64,000 nt of DNA, taken from assembly GCA_002748705.1 (NCBI GenBank), contig PDSZ01000010.1:1-64000 (forward strand), in the 5' to 3' direction. The position numbers and the translations under genes are program-made. This stretch comes from Candidatus Fermentibacterota bacterium. GTDB lineage: Bacteria; Fermentibacterota; Fermentibacteria; Fermentibacterales; Fermentibacteraceae. The notes beneath the pieces were generated by a model, which searched no databases, was not told the origin of the DNA, and saw only the letters and a program-made list of their open reading frames with translations. Shown here piece after piece: positions 43,694 to 52,417 of this stretch. Numbering within the stretch: position 1 is the first letter of the stretch; every line of letters starts with the position of its first letter.

Positions 43694-44775
43694 TTTGAAT
43701 CAGTCTTTCTCATAAAAATGTTTTTGAGTATCTGCGCACTCAGTGCTGGAAATAAAGTAACATCGGTAACGATATTGCATGATACTGCACACTCCCATGT
43801 ACAGGAACAGCAGGTAATATCTTTAGATTTAAGGCGTTTACGGGAATCTTTAAGTATTTTCTTCAAACTGTAATCACTTGAACGAAGGTCTCCCAATATC
43901 TCATTCCTGTATTCACAAAGCTTTACTTTTCCTGTATCATCAATTACTGTGATTTTTCTGCCGGCCTTGCATGGAGAAATACGGTTGCGATCGATGATAT
44001 TTTGTATATTTTTTATATAAAGACCGTTTAAGGCCCTAAAAAAAGAGCTGAACGGACGAGATTCCTTTTTCCTATCGCTATTATTCCTATATATAGCAAT
44101 ATTCTTAAGAAAATCCTGCACATTGAGCCCATCAACGATCAGATCAGGCCATTCTGGTCTCAATACATGAAGCTCATGATTGTCAGGAGCGATTTTTTCT
44201 TCTACCCATTTTCGTATCTCACAATGGTCCTGATCAGGGTCATTGGTATAAACTGTAACCACATCAAGAGTCAGATTATTTCGGTTCCTTCGAAGACTCC
44301 GAATTCTTTCTGCAGTATTCTGAATTATTTCCAAGCACCCTTGTACGCCCCTCAGGTTGTCATGCCTATGATCTGAGTAATCAACACTTAATGCTGCTCT
44401 GAAGTGGCTTCCTGGATATTTCGCTGTAAGCTTTGAGAATAAGTCATAGCTCCTGCGGGGGTTCAAACCATTTGACGGTATAGTGATGAACTGTGAATGG
44501 GCATTTTCTATGAAGGCAGATATCACTGTAAAGAGATCATCTCTAAGAACCGGTTCCCCACCTGAGATAAGAAGGTAAGGAATTACACCACAATTTCTGG
44601 AAATACTTATCATCTCATCTGTGCTTAGTTCCTGAACTTTTCTCCTTGTATCTTCCACCTCTCTGGCGTAAAAACAGAATTCGCAACTGGCATTACATCT
44701 GGATGTAACAAAAAGAATCAGGAACGATGGCTGATAAGGATCCAGATAGCTCCCGGCCATCCTGAAAAGATTCAT
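43690..44775 (-). CDS. Radical-SAM protein with SPASM-like C-terminal cysteines
   Basis: 361 aa. CNASCEFC (27, 31, 34) binds the SAM-cleaving cluster; LISGGEPVLRDDL is the GGEP SAM-binding motif. The C-terminal third has CKAGRKITVIDDTGKVKLCE and CCSCTWECAVSC, a spacing like SPASM auxiliary-cluster domains found in peptide- and lipid-modifying enzymes. First of the two coupled radical-SAM genes. No small precursor peptide with a Cys/Thr/Ser-rich core is apparent within 500 bp, so ribosomal-peptide modification is not supported. Start ATG 44775 lies in GGATGATACC; a GC-rich hairpin separates it from the upstream operon. Confidence 0.85.
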   Translation of the reverse strand: MNLFRMAGSYLDPYQPSFLILFVTSRCNASCEFCFYAREVEDTRRKVQELSTDEMISISRNCGVIPYLLISGGEPVLRDDLFTVISAFIENAHSQFITIPSNGLNPRRSYDLFSKLTAKYPGSHFRAALSVDYSDHRHDNLRGVQGCLEIIQNTAERIRSLRRNRNNLTLDVVTVYTNDPDQDHCEIRKWVEEKIAPDNHELHVLRPEWPDLIVDGLNVQDFLKNIAIYRNNSDRKKESRPFSSFFRALNGLYIKNIQNIIDRNRISPCKAGRKITVIDDTGKVKLCEYRNEILGDLRSSDYSLKKILKDSRKRLKSKDITCCSCTWECAVSCNIVTDVTLFPALSAQILKNIFMRKTDSK

Positions 44776-44810
44776 GGTATCATCCTGCTCAATCAGGGTT
44801 GGTAAAGCTC

Positions 44811-44840
44811 CCCCCCCATGGCCTCTCTGCCCCGGGGGGG
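44811..44840 (-). terminator. Homopolymeric C/G hairpin after the oxidoreductase operon
   Basis: A run of eight C (44810-44817) faces seven G (44834-44840) around a 16-base loop: a 7-bp pure G-C stem. It sits between the stop of the beta-gamma subunit and the radical-SAM start. No U-run, so a Rho-type or roadblock terminator. G-runs of this length could also form a quadruplex on one strand only in part. Confidence 0.45.
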
Positions 44841-44863
44841 AAGCACTTCAGCGATCCAGTTTT

Positions 44864-46300
44864 CTAGAAGTTTTCCTTAACATAGTCGTAACCTGCCTGA
44901 ACAGCCTTGGCATTCAGATCAATGATGGCCTGCTTCTTGCCTTTGAAGAGCTTGGGCATCAGTTTGATTATGTCAGAGGGCTTGAAGGTTCCTGTAACAG
45001 CAGCATATGCGCCTACATTAACCATACTCTGAACTCTGGTGTTGCCGAGTTCGTCGGCAATACCTGTGATAGGAACAGCATAAACATTTATGTCTGTTCT
45101 CTCAGGCTCCACCTCTATCAGTGTACTGTTGTACATGAGAGTGCCCCCTGGCTCAATGAACTTCTCGAACTTTTCCATACTGGGTCTGTTCATGGCCAGA
45201 ACCATTGTTGGAAGAACCGCCTCTGCAGCACCGATGATTCCGTCCTGAATATTTACAGAGCAGTTTGCAGTTCCACCACGCATTTCAGGACCGTAGCTTG
45301 GAAGCCATGACACATTGTATCCGTATTCAAGGGCAATGCTGGCAAGAGCCTGACCGGTAACCATGATTCCCTGGCCTCCGAAACCTGCAACCCTTATGGA
45401 CATCTTGCTGAACTTCTCGTCTGCTTCAGGACGCTCAAGATCAACATCTTCGTCAGCAGAAATACCGAGCTTCTCCCAGACCTGTGCAGGATCCATGATG
45501 TTCTTTGGTCTCTCTACTATCTTGGCATTCTCACCAAGGTCGGTGTAGACACCGAGAGGATAGAGAGGAATCATGTGTTCTTCCAGCCACTCCATTGCCT
45601 TTGGAGGATCCATCTTCCAGCCGCTGGGGCAGGTGGAAAGAACCTCTACGAACTGGAATCCCTTTCTCTCCCTGGCATTCTTGAGAGCCTTGCGAACTGC
45701 ATTTCTGGTTTTTCTGATGTGTGCAGGATTATGAAGAGATACTCGCTCAATGTAGTTGGGAGCTGTGAGCTGGCTGAGAACCTCGCACATCTTTACAGGG
45801 TAACCGTCTGTGTCAAGATTTCTGCCGTATGGTGATGTGGTGGTAATCTGGCCTTCCAGTGTTGTGGGAGCCATCTGACCGCCGGTCATTCCGTATATGG
45901 CATTGTTCACAAAGAACACTGCCATGTTCTCGCCTCTGTTTGCAGCCTGAAGGATATTGTTTCCTCCGATAGCTGCAAGATCGCCATCTCCCTGATAGCT
46001 GATAACGACCTTGTCAGGGTTGGCTCTGCTTACTGCGGTGGCAGCGGCAGGAGCACGACCGTGGGGCACCTGGAAGTTGCCGGTGTTGAAATAGTAGTAT
46101 GCGAACACACTGCAGCCCACAGGGCTGATTAAGATGGTGTCGTCAACTATTTCAAGATCTTCCATGGCTTCAGCAATGAGCTTGTGAAGAATTCCGTGAC
46201 CGCAGCCGGGGCAGTAGTGAGTTCTGTTTTTCTCAGCACCGGGCTTGTGCTTGTACAGATCCACAAAGCCCTTCGGTTTTCTGAGTACTGTCTTCTTCAT
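44864..46300 (-). CDS. 2-oxoacid:ferredoxin oxidoreductase, fused beta and gamma subunits
   Basis: 478 aa. Residues 1-290 form the thiamine-diphosphate beta subunit: HYCPGCGHGILHKL (cluster cysteines), YQGDGDLAAIGGNN (TPP/Mg site, 103-115). From residue 301 the gamma-type domain begins SIRVAGFGGQGIMVTGQALA with SYGPEMRGGTANC. Gamma and beta are separate chains in most KorAB/VorABC enzymes; here one gene encodes both. The complex splits a 2-oxoacid with CoA, giving acyl-CoA, CO2 and reduced ferredoxin. The overlap with the alpha gene (TAATG) and the adjacent ferredoxin-type delta subunit make a complete enzyme. The alpha subunit is the branched-chain or 2-oxoglutarate type rather than pyruvate. 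Confidence 0.9.
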   Translation of the reverse strand: MKKTVLRKPKGFVDLYKHKPGAEKNRTHYCPGCGHGILHKLIAEAMEDLEIVDDTILISPVGCSVFAYYYFNTGNFQVPHGRAPAAATAVSRANPDKVVISYQGDGDLAAIGGNNILQAANRGENMAVFFVNNAIYGMTGGQMAPTTLEGQITTTSPYGRNLDTDGYPVKMCEVLSQLTAPNYIERVSLHNPAHIRKTRNAVRKALKNARERKGFQFVEVLSTCPSGWKMDPPKAMEWLEEHMIPLYPLGVYTDLGENAKIVERPKNIMDPAQVWEKLGISADEDVDLERPEADEKFSKMSIRVAGFGGQGIMVTGQALASIALEYGYNVSWLPSYGPEMRGGTANCSVNIQDGIIGAAEAVLPTMVLAMNRPSMEKFEKFIEPGGTLMYNSTLIEVEPERTDINVYAVPITGIADELGNTRVQSMVNVGAYAAVTGTFKPSDIIKLMPKLFKGKKQAIIDLNAKAVQAGYDYVKENF

Positions 46301-47358
46301 TATTTTACCTCCCCGTAGAGACGGGATACTTCTTCGAGAATCTCAGCAGCAGAGGGAACATTACCTCCTACACGGAAGTAAAGATCACTCTTGAGCTTAC
46401 CTTCCAGAGCAAGGTTGACATCATCAACCATCTGTCCGGTGGAGAGTTCAACTGTGAGAATGTGCTTAACACCCTTGTCAGGCAGCGCGTTAATCTGCTT
46501 CGAGGGGAACGGGAAAAGGGTTATAGGTCTGAAGAGACCCAGCTTGATACCCTTTGCTCTGGCATCATTTACCGCTGTACGAATAACACGACTGGAAGAG
46601 CCATAGCCGATAAGAACTACCTCGGCGTCCTCCATCATGTATTCCTCATACCTTACTTCGTTCTCTTCAATCTTCCGATATTTCTTCAGAAGTTCATTGT
46701 TCCACCGTTCAAGATCATCATGATCAAGGTAGATGGAGTTTACCAGGTTCTTATTCAATGGAGTTCCGAAAACTGCGTAATCACTCTTGTCAGGCAGTTC
46801 CTTAACTGCTTCTGGGATTCTTACAGCTTCCATCATCTGACCGATAACACCATCGGTAAGAACAAAAACAGGAGTGCGATACTGATCTGCCAGATCAAAG
46901 GCAAGCATGGTGTAATCGCACATTTCCTGGCAGCTTGAAGGGGCAAGAACTATGCTTTTGTAGTTGCCGTGTCCGCCTCCTTTTACAACCTGATTGTAGT
47001 CACCCTGCTCAGGGCCGATGTTGCCCAGACCGGGACCACCTCGCATGACATCAACAATAACACAGGGAAGACCGGCGCCTGCACAGTAGGAGATACCCTC
47101 CATTTTCAGACTGATACCAGGGCCTGAACTTCCTGTCATAACCCTCTGGCCGCTTCCGGCAGCACCGTAAACCATGTTTATCGCTGCAACTTCACTCTCT
47201 GCCTGAAGGAAGGTTCTTCCAAGTTTGGGAAAGATAGCCGCTGCAGACTCGGCGATTTCACTGGCAGGTGTGATAGGATAGCCGTAGTAAGCTGTACATC
47301 CGGCCATTGCAGCGCCGTACACTGCTGCATAGTTGCCTTTCATGAGCATTCGTGCCAT
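46300..47358 (-). CDS. 2-oxoacid:ferredoxin oxidoreductase, alpha subunit (VorB/KorA-like)
   Basis: 352 aa. Seen: [56 protein letters not shown], and a C-terminal transketolase-like domain ([35 protein letters not shown]). It binds the substrate together with the beta subunit. Length and motifs match the VorB/KorA group, which act on branched-chain 2-oxoacids or 2-oxoglutarate. In a fermenter this supplies acyl-CoA for ATP formation and reduced ferredoxin for hydrogen production or Rnf. GGGAGG precedes ATG 47358, 1 bp after the ferredoxin stop. Confidence 0.92.
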   Translation of the reverse strand: MARMLMKGNYAAVYGAAMAGCTAYYGYPITPASEIAESAAAIFPKLGRTFLQAESEVAAINMVYGAAGSGQRVMTGSSGPGISLKMEGISYCAGAGLPCVIVDVMRGGPGLGNIGPEQGDYNQVVKGGGHGNYKSIVLAPSSCQEMCDYTMLAFDLADQYRTPVFVLTDGVIGQMMEAVRIPEAVKELPDKSDYAVFGTPLNKNLVNSIYLDHDDLERWNNELLKKYRKIEENEVRYEEYMMEDAEVVLIGYGSSSRVIRTAVNDARAKGIKLGLFRPITLFPFPSKQINALPDKGVKHILTVELSTGQMVDDVNLALEGKLKSDLYFRVGGNVPSAAEILEEVSRLYGEVK

Positions 47359-47359
47359 T

Positions 47360-47611
47360 CTACGCCTCCCTGTCAGTTGAAGGATCGTAATTCCTCATGT
47401 AGACCGTAATAGCATCAGGCTCTGGACATGTGTAGAAGCAGCTTCCGCATCCTATGCAGCCTTCGCCTACATACTCGGAGTAGTGATAACCCTTTGAATT
47501 CAGTTTCGGTGAGAACACCAGAACCTGCTTGGGGCATTTTGCGATACAGAGTCCGCACCCTTTGCATATATCTGAGTTCACCTCAGAGCGAGGATATTTA
47601 CTGTCGGTCAA
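47360..47611 (-). CDS. 2 x 4Fe-4S ferredoxin-type delta subunit of the oxidoreductase
   Basis: 83 aa with two classical clusters: [13 protein letters not shown] and [13 protein letters not shown]. It takes electrons from the TPP centre and passes them to free ferredoxin. TTG 47611 has AGGAGG at good distance. First gene of the three-gene operon delta-alpha-(beta-gamma). A small hairpin (CCGAAG/CTTCGG, 47662-47679) lies upstream, likely part of the leader or the end of the gene before it. No promoter could be fixed. Confidence 0.93.
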   Translation of the reverse strand: MTDSKYPRSEVNSDICKGCGLCIAKCPKQVLVFSPKLNSKGYHYSEYVGEGCIGCGSCFYTCPEPDAITVYMRNYDPSTDREA

Positions 47612-47765
47612 AGAAAGACCTCCTTGCTGGTTTATATGTTATCTATAACTATTAAACATAATGCCGAAGGTAGCACTTCGGTTCTCTACAATGGCGGTTT
47701 GCAATGTTACCGTCAACCTCGGAAAACACCGGAAAAGAGTAGAAAAAAGCTGTTTTCAGGAAACC

Positions 47766-48536
47766 TTACAGCCGCTTCTTCCACATGTCGGCTATCTTTA
47801 CATACCCCCTTATTTCAAGATCAATTTCATCTTCAGGCCACGAGCCGATACTGAGAACACGGCAACCTTTCCTTCGCAGGTATTCTTCAAGGGTTCTCAG
47901 GAAAACATCACCGGAAGCAGAGAGAGTGATTTTTTCCGCAACGGCGATATCCCCCATGGACAATTCCACTGTGCCTGTTTCAAGAGTACCGTTTACGAGA
48001 AGTGTAGTTCCATCCTCTCCTGAAACAAGTCCCGGTCCTGACTTATCTGCATTCATTCCAGACACTGAAAAACGAATGCCTGAGAAATAAAGAACTGCAA
48101 ATATCAGTATGCCTACAGGGAGACTTCCATGCCCTGCAAGAACCAGACCGGTGAACACAAGAGAATGCACCGTAAATACACTGCCCATAACCAGAGTCAT
48201 AACTGCGGCCTGAGCTGAGGGCACCATGCCCATAGACATTCTCTCGAGCAGTTTCCACTTAAATAAAGCTGAAAGAAGAAGAGCAGAGCCAATGGAGAGT
48301 TCCAGCAGTATGACCGTTCCTCCTGGAAAATCAGTAAGTTCGCCTGCTGCTGTTACAGCTCCGAAGAAAAGGCCTTCAACAACCAGAGCAGGCTTTTTCT
48401 TCCCTGAGACAAGCAGAATCAGAAAAGCCAGCACACCTGCCGCTGCAGCAGCTGCAGCGGAAGCCATACCGCTGAACAGAAAATCACCGGCAAGAAAAAG
48501 AGCCAGTACAAGAAACTCCGGCCAGTAGTGTTTCAT
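47766..48536 (-). CDS. Integral membrane protein of unknown function
   Basis: 256 aa from ATG 48536 (AGGAA upstream; the frame is open 14 codons further). Five to six hydrophobic segments in the first 160 residues (FLVLALFLAGDFLFSGMASA; AAAAGVLAFLILLVSG; GTVILLELSIGSALLLSALF; VMTLVMGSVFTVHSLVFTGL; GILIFAVLYFSGIRFSVSG), then a soluble C-terminal domain of about 90 residues (GTTLLVNGTLETGTVELSMG; EEYLRRKGCRVLSIGSWPED). Not recognised. It stands between the oxidoreductase operon and the glycan cluster and may belong to neither. Confidence 0.65.
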   Translation of the reverse strand: MKHYWPEFLVLALFLAGDFLFSGMASAAAAAAAGVLAFLILLVSGKKKPALVVEGLFFGAVTAAGELTDFPGGTVILLELSIGSALLLSALFKWKLLERMSMGMVPSAQAAVMTLVMGSVFTVHSLVFTGLVLAGHGSLPVGILIFAVLYFSGIRFSVSGMNADKSGPGLVSGEDGTTLLVNGTLETGTVELSMGDIAVAEKITLSASGDVFLRTLEEYLRRKGCRVLSIGSWPEDEIDLEIRGYVKIADMWKKRL

Positions 48537-48630
48537 TGGGTTCCTGACTGTATGAACATTTCGTTTTTCGAACAACAAGAATATATTCAGGATTTCAAAT
48601 GATGTCCCCCGGTGAATAGTGGAGGTTTAT

Positions 48631-49647
48631 GTGTCACTTACCACCAGCGTTGTAATCCCTGTCTGGAACGCCGTCAGAACAATAGATGACTGTCTTCGGT
48701 CAATTAATGAGCAATACCATAGTCCATACGAAATAATAATAGTAGATGACGGTTCTGATGATTCAACCGCAGAACTCTGCAAAAAGTTCCCTGTCAGAAT
48801 TCTTTCCACCGGAGGCCGAAAAGGACCGGCAGCAGCACGAAACCTGGGAGCAGAAAAAGCAGAAGGAGATGTGATTCTCTTTCTGGATTCGGATGTAACA
48901 GTTCCGCCTGATCTGATTGAAAAAGTGGAACATCATTTTGAAGACACTTCACTCTGGGCGCTCCAGACTCTCTATACACCAGTCTGCCCTGCCTCTGACA
49001 GTGTTTCACTCTATCAGAACTACTACTATTTCCACAGTATCAACAGAATTCCGGAAGAAAACAGTGCAACATTTGCCACATGGTGTGCTGCTGTGAGAAG
49101 AAACAGGTTTCTGGAAGCAGGCGGTTTCAATGTCAGAATCCCTGAACCTACAGTGGAAGATGAAGAACTGGGATACACTATTGCAGATTCAGGTGGAAAG
49201 ATTTTGGTGGATAAGACCATACAGGTCACACACCTGGCATCATACACACTGGGACAGTTCACCAGTCGAAGGCTGAGAATGGCAAGGGCTCAAGCCAAAA
49301 GCGGCTGGCGTCAGATAAAAAACAGGCTTCTTGCAAGGTATATCAATGTGAGGGAATCTGGAACTCATCACAGCAGATGGGTGGTACTTTCCATTCTGCT
49401 GGTACTTGTTGCACAGCTTCTGCTGGTACAGGCAGCACTTTTCCTGAATGCATCTTTTCTCGCTTTGGCTGCAATTGCTTATGCAGCAGCAATCATGTGC
49501 CATACCGGGTTTCTTATCGGAGCAGGCAAAAAGCTGGGAAAAAGAAAAATTCCGGTATTTACGCTGTTGTGCCTCTATGATATGGCGGTGCTGGGCTGGG
49601 GAATAATTCAGGGAACACTGCAGTACTTCACAGGCAGGAAGTACTAG
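48631..49647 (+). CDS. GT2 glycosyltransferase with C-terminal membrane helices
   Basis: 338 aa from GTG 48631, which has GGAGG at 48621-48625 (the frame is open four codons up). Seen: SVVIPVWNAVRTIDDCLRSI, EIIIVDDGSDDSTAELC, ARNLGAEKAEGDVILFLDSD with the DXD metal site, then NYYYFHS and EEEL catalytic region (VEDEELGYTIADSG). Two hydrophobic helices near 250-300 anchor it in the inner membrane. Paralogue of the GT2 at 52417-53397: both keep NYYYFH followed by a T/S-R pattern. Likely adds a sugar to a lipid-linked glycan. It is the only plus-strand gene of the cluster; its stop shares CTAG with the convergent gene. Confidence 0.85.
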   Translation: MSLTTSVVIPVWNAVRTIDDCLRSINEQYHSPYEIIIVDDGSDDSTAELCKKFPVRILSTGGRKGPAAARNLGAEKAEGDVILFLDSDVTVPPDLIEKVEHHFEDTSLWALQTLYTPVCPASDSVSLYQNYYYFHSINRIPEENSATFATWCAAVRRNRFLEAGGFNVRIPEPTVEDEELGYTIADSGGKILVDKTIQVTHLASYTLGQFTSRRLRMARAQAKSGWRQIKNRLLARYINVRESGTHHSRWVVLSILLVLVAQLLLVQAALFLNASFLALAAIAYAAAIMCHTGFLIGAGKKLGKRKIPVFTLLCLYDMAVLGWGIIQGTLQYFTGRKY

Positions 49648-50354
49648 ATTTTTTTCGAAACAAACCTGAACAGTGTTCTCAGCACGCTGATACCGTAAGG
49701 AACAGGCTTAAGGCTTGAATAACCTTCACCATGAATTGTAGGGATTGGAACCTCATCAATTCTGAGATTTGCCCTTATGGCTCCCACCAGCATTTCAGAA
49801 TCGAAGTTGAATGTGCTTGAGTACTTACTGTACGGAATACTCCTGAGGGCTGTAATGCTGTATGCCTTGTAACCACTGTGATAACTGGTAAGATTTGCTC
49901 TGAACACAACATTCTCAACCCAGTTCAGACATACCGTTCCCCAGTATCTGGCCTGCCCCATTCCTCCGTGGCGCATATCACCATACTTGGTTCTGCTTCC
50001 GCCTACAACATGTGCCCCGTTTTCCAGAGGCTCAATCATTCTGATAAGGAAGTCAGGGGGATACTGACCGTCAGAGTGAAGCATCACAACAGTATCAGCG
50101 CCGTTTTTCAGAGCCCAGTCAAAAGCGGTTTTCTGAGCCTCTCCATAGCCTCTGTTTTCAGAATGGCTTACAACTCTTATCTGTGGGAACTCCTCTGAAA
50201 GCTTCTCTGCAAGCTCGCCGGTGGCATCAACAGATCCATCATTGACTATGAGAAGGGTTTCGATCTTCTTCCAGGCTTCTTCAGGTATGTTCCTTACAAC
50301 GCTTTCCATGAGTCTTTCAGCATTGTATGCAGGCATGAAACAGATGTGTCTCAA
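49644..50354 (-). CDS. GT2 polyprenyl-phosphate sugar transferase (DPM1-like)
   Basis: 236 aa without membrane helices. Seen: HICFMPAYNAERLMESVVRN, TLLIVNDGSVDATGELAEKL, ENRGYGEAQKTAFDWAL and MLHSDGQYPPDF (DXD equivalent), then SGYKAYSITALRSIPYS. Close to dolichyl/undecaprenyl-phosphate glycosyltransferases that load mannose or glucose onto a lipid carrier for later transfer outside the cell. The GT39-like enzyme upstream (50696-52417) uses exactly such donors, a sensible pair. TTG 50354 follows GGAGACC. It overlaps the convergent GT2 stop by 4 bp (CTAG). Confidence 0.88.
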   Translation of the reverse strand: MRHICFMPAYNAERLMESVVRNIPEEAWKKIETLLIVNDGSVDATGELAEKLSEEFPQIRVVSHSENRGYGEAQKTAFDWALKNGADTVVMLHSDGQYPPDFLIRMIEPLENGAHVVGGSRTKYGDMRHGGMGQARYWGTVCLNWVENVVFRANLTSYHSGYKAYSITALRSIPYSKYSSTFNFDSEMLVGAIRANLRIDEVPIPTIHGEGYSSLKPVPYGISVLRTLFRFVSKKI

Positions 50355-50695
50355 GTGGTCTCCGTTTTCTTAATCAGTCAAGCACATGAATTGGAACAGA
50401 TAATCACTCCTCAGAAAAAAAACAAGCTGCCTGTATTTCAAAAAACTCAATAGTGAAATCCTGAAAAACAGCAGGAAACATTGAAGCTCCCCTGCAAAAG
50501 TTATTTCTGAACGAATCAGTCTGCTTAAATTATTCTGAACAGTAATAACCAATGTTCTTCTCATAAGCAGACACTGCAACGAACTCAGGTTGTCACCATA
50601 AGCTCTCAGAACAGATACCAGACTCAACACCGGCTTCTCTGAATCACCTGCTCCCATGTTGTTACTACTATAAGCTACAGAACAGATACCAGGGC
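50355..50695. other. Intergenic region without a supported gene, carrying a direct repeat
   Basis: 341 bp between two glycan genes. An open minus-strand frame of 95 codons exists (50370-50657), but it has no ribosome site and its composition looks random. An imperfect direct repeat of about 23 bp (ATAAGCT then CAGAACAGATACCAG) occurs at 50599-50621 and 50670-50692, with weaker similarity extending about 15 bp upstream. Possibly the leader or a duplicated protein-binding site. Confidence 0.45.
50599..50692. repeat. Imperfect direct repeat, two copies 71 bp apart
   Basis: Copy 1: 50599-50621; copy 2: 50670-50692. Both contain ATAAGCT, then CAGAACAGATACCAG, differing by one inserted base and one substitution. 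Just upstream both contain GTTGT followed by AC. They lie upstream (on the minus strand) of the DPM-like gene and just after the stop of the GT39-like gene. Confidence 0.6.
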
Positions 50696-52417
50696 TTAGT
50701 AGCTCTCTGTATAGAGGTTTTCAGGAGCCCAGGAAGGTCTCATATCTCTTTCAGCTGCAAGCTGATCGGAAAGCTCAACTGTCCACGGCTCAATATAGCA
50801 GAGGCCCTCTCTGCAGTAGAAGAGGTATGGTAAACGGTTGCTGAATATCCCCTCAATGTGACAGATGTCTTTTTCAGTGGTCTGGTGTGCACAGAAGATT
50901 ATGTCTCCGTCAAGGAAAGGATCAGTTCCCAGCAAACCGCTCATGATGTTGGGATACCCGTTCTCGCTTGCTTCCATGAAAACCACCGCAGGAGGCTGAA
51001 CTGTCTCGCGGGCAATCCTGAGCGGCTGAGAGTCAATTGCCTGCCATGGCCTGCTCCTGAGAGCAATACCGTCAGGAATGTACACCATAACTGTAGCCAC
51101 AGTGAAGAGACCGGCCACTGCAGCAGAAGCTCTGCCGCCCCACTTATCAGTCATCACAATAATTCCTGCCGCAGAAAGAAGAGCAAATGCCGGAAGTGCT
51201 GTAAAGTAGTGTCTTGGGCCATAATCAACAGAAGCTGAGTAGTGTATGAACATGAAAGGCGCAATCATGAGAACAGCTGTAAAAAGCGGCCAGGTTCTCT
51301 TCCATTCCAGCGCTGCGGCAATTGCAGGAATAAGCGAGAGAAAGGGCCACCCAAGAAGAATGGTGCTTCCGGTACCTGCCTGTTTGAACAGGTTCATAAG
51401 CCCTCTGAGAGGAGTATGGGCATTGTCGCCGTACTCAGGGAACCAGGCTTTTCCCTCTCCGAACCCTATGAGCCCTCCCCCTCTGGCAAGGTTGTACGGC
51501 GGCGAGAATGGATTTCCTGTAAGGCGATGATTTAACAGAAGAAAAACAACCACAGGCAGAACTGCCCCTGCCCCTATACGAAGCAGGACCGGCAGCGCCT
51601 TTGACCTGAGCTTTACCAGAAGTACCAGTGTGACCGTCAGTGACCAGGGCATAACCGGGTAGGGTTTTGTGTTCAGTGCAAGCCCCAGAAGAAATCCTGA
51701 CAGCAGCTGAAATACCGCTGATCTGTCCTGCACGCCCCTTACCAGAAAATAAATGGCCCATGTGACAAACATGAGGTTGGAATTGTGGGCCATGTGACTT
51801 CCGCCCATGAAGAGGAAGAAAGGCGAAAGAGTCATTACTGCCGAAGCAAGCCTGGCAGTTCGGTCATCTGTCAGTCTTTGGAACAGAAGCCAGGCTCCCA
51901 GCAGTGAAAGAGCTGATTCAACAGGTCCCAGAAGCCATGAGACACCTGCTGCTGTAAAAGGAGCAAGAAGAAAAGAGTGAAGCATCGTATACATCACGAA
52001 CCATTCTCCCTGCCTGAAGATAAAATGCCTGAAGGGGAACAGTTCGCCAGGCTCTTCAACTTCCGGAGCAGGCGCTGTAAGCTCTCCTCTGGCTAGTATT
52101 CGGCTCTGAAAAAGATACGCAGCTTCGTCACCGCCTTTGGGAATTCCCTCGAAAGGAACCAGAGCGAGATACAGGGTAAAGAGAAAAACTGAGGAACAAA
52201 GCAGACCTATAAAAGTGCCAGACGGAATTTTACGGAAAAATGAGAGTATGCCATGGAAAATATTCGGAAAAGCCAATGCTGAAAGCAGTACAGCCGGAAA
52301 TAATGTAACCAGCTGAACAGCTTTGTCTGCCGGCCCCTGAAGCCTCAGAGAAGAGTTTGCGTAAACAGCAAAAGAGAGAAAAAGAACAGCTGAAACAATT
52401 ACAAGCCCAGTTTTCAT
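50696..52417 (-). CDS. GT39/ArnT-like membrane glycosyltransferase
   Basis: 573 aa with about 11-12 hydrophobic helices over the first 440 residues. Just after the third helix there is KGGDEAAYLFQSRI, matching the DE-containing catalytic loop of PMT/ArnT-type GT-C enzymes, followed by the ERPFxxHFIF-like stretch FPFRHFIFRQGEW. Helices include WLLGPVESALSLLGAWLLF and FLFMGGSHMAHNSNLMFVTW. These enzymes use polyprenyl-phosphate sugars to decorate proteins or lipids on the periplasmic side. The soluble C-terminus (about 100 residues) may bind the acceptor. TGATG overlap with the upstream GT2. Acceptor unknown. Confidence 0.82.
   Translation of the reverse strand: MKTGLVIVSAVLFLSFAVYANSSLRLQGPADKAVQLVTLFPAVLLSALAFPNIFHGILSFFRKIPSGTFIGLLCSSVFLFTLYLALVPFEGIPKGGDEAAYLFQSRILARGELTAPAPEVEEPGELFPFRHFIFRQGEWFVMYTMLHSFLLAPFTAAGVSWLLGPVESALSLLGAWLLFQRLTDDRTARLASAVMTLSPFFLFMGGSHMAHNSNLMFVTWAIYFLVRGVQDRSAVFQLLSGFLLGLALNTKPYPVMPWSLTVTLVLLVKLRSKALPVLLRIGAGAVLPVVVFLLLNHRLTGNPFSPPYNLARGGGLIGFGEGKAWFPEYGDNAHTPLRGLMNLFKQAGTGSTILLGWPFLSLIPAIAAALEWKRTWPLFTAVLMIAPFMFIHYSASVDYGPRHYFTALPAFALLSAAGIIVMTDKWGGRASAAVAGLFTVATVMVYIPDGIALRSRPWQAIDSQPLRIARETVQPPAVVFMEASENGYPNIMSGLLGTDPFLDGDIIFCAHQTTEKDICHIEGIFSNRLPYLFYCREGLCYIEPWTVELSDQLAAERDMRPSWAPENLYTESY

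Noticed and set aside
43690..44775. Radical-SAM maturase for a ribosomally made peptide
   Set aside because: SPASM-like cysteines are suggestive, but there is no precursor peptide, protease or transporter within several hundred bases.
50370..50657. 95-codon open frame on the minus strand between glycan genes
   Set aside because: No ribosome site, residue composition looks random (runs of L, F, S without domain pattern), and it lies across the direct repeat; treated as non-coding.
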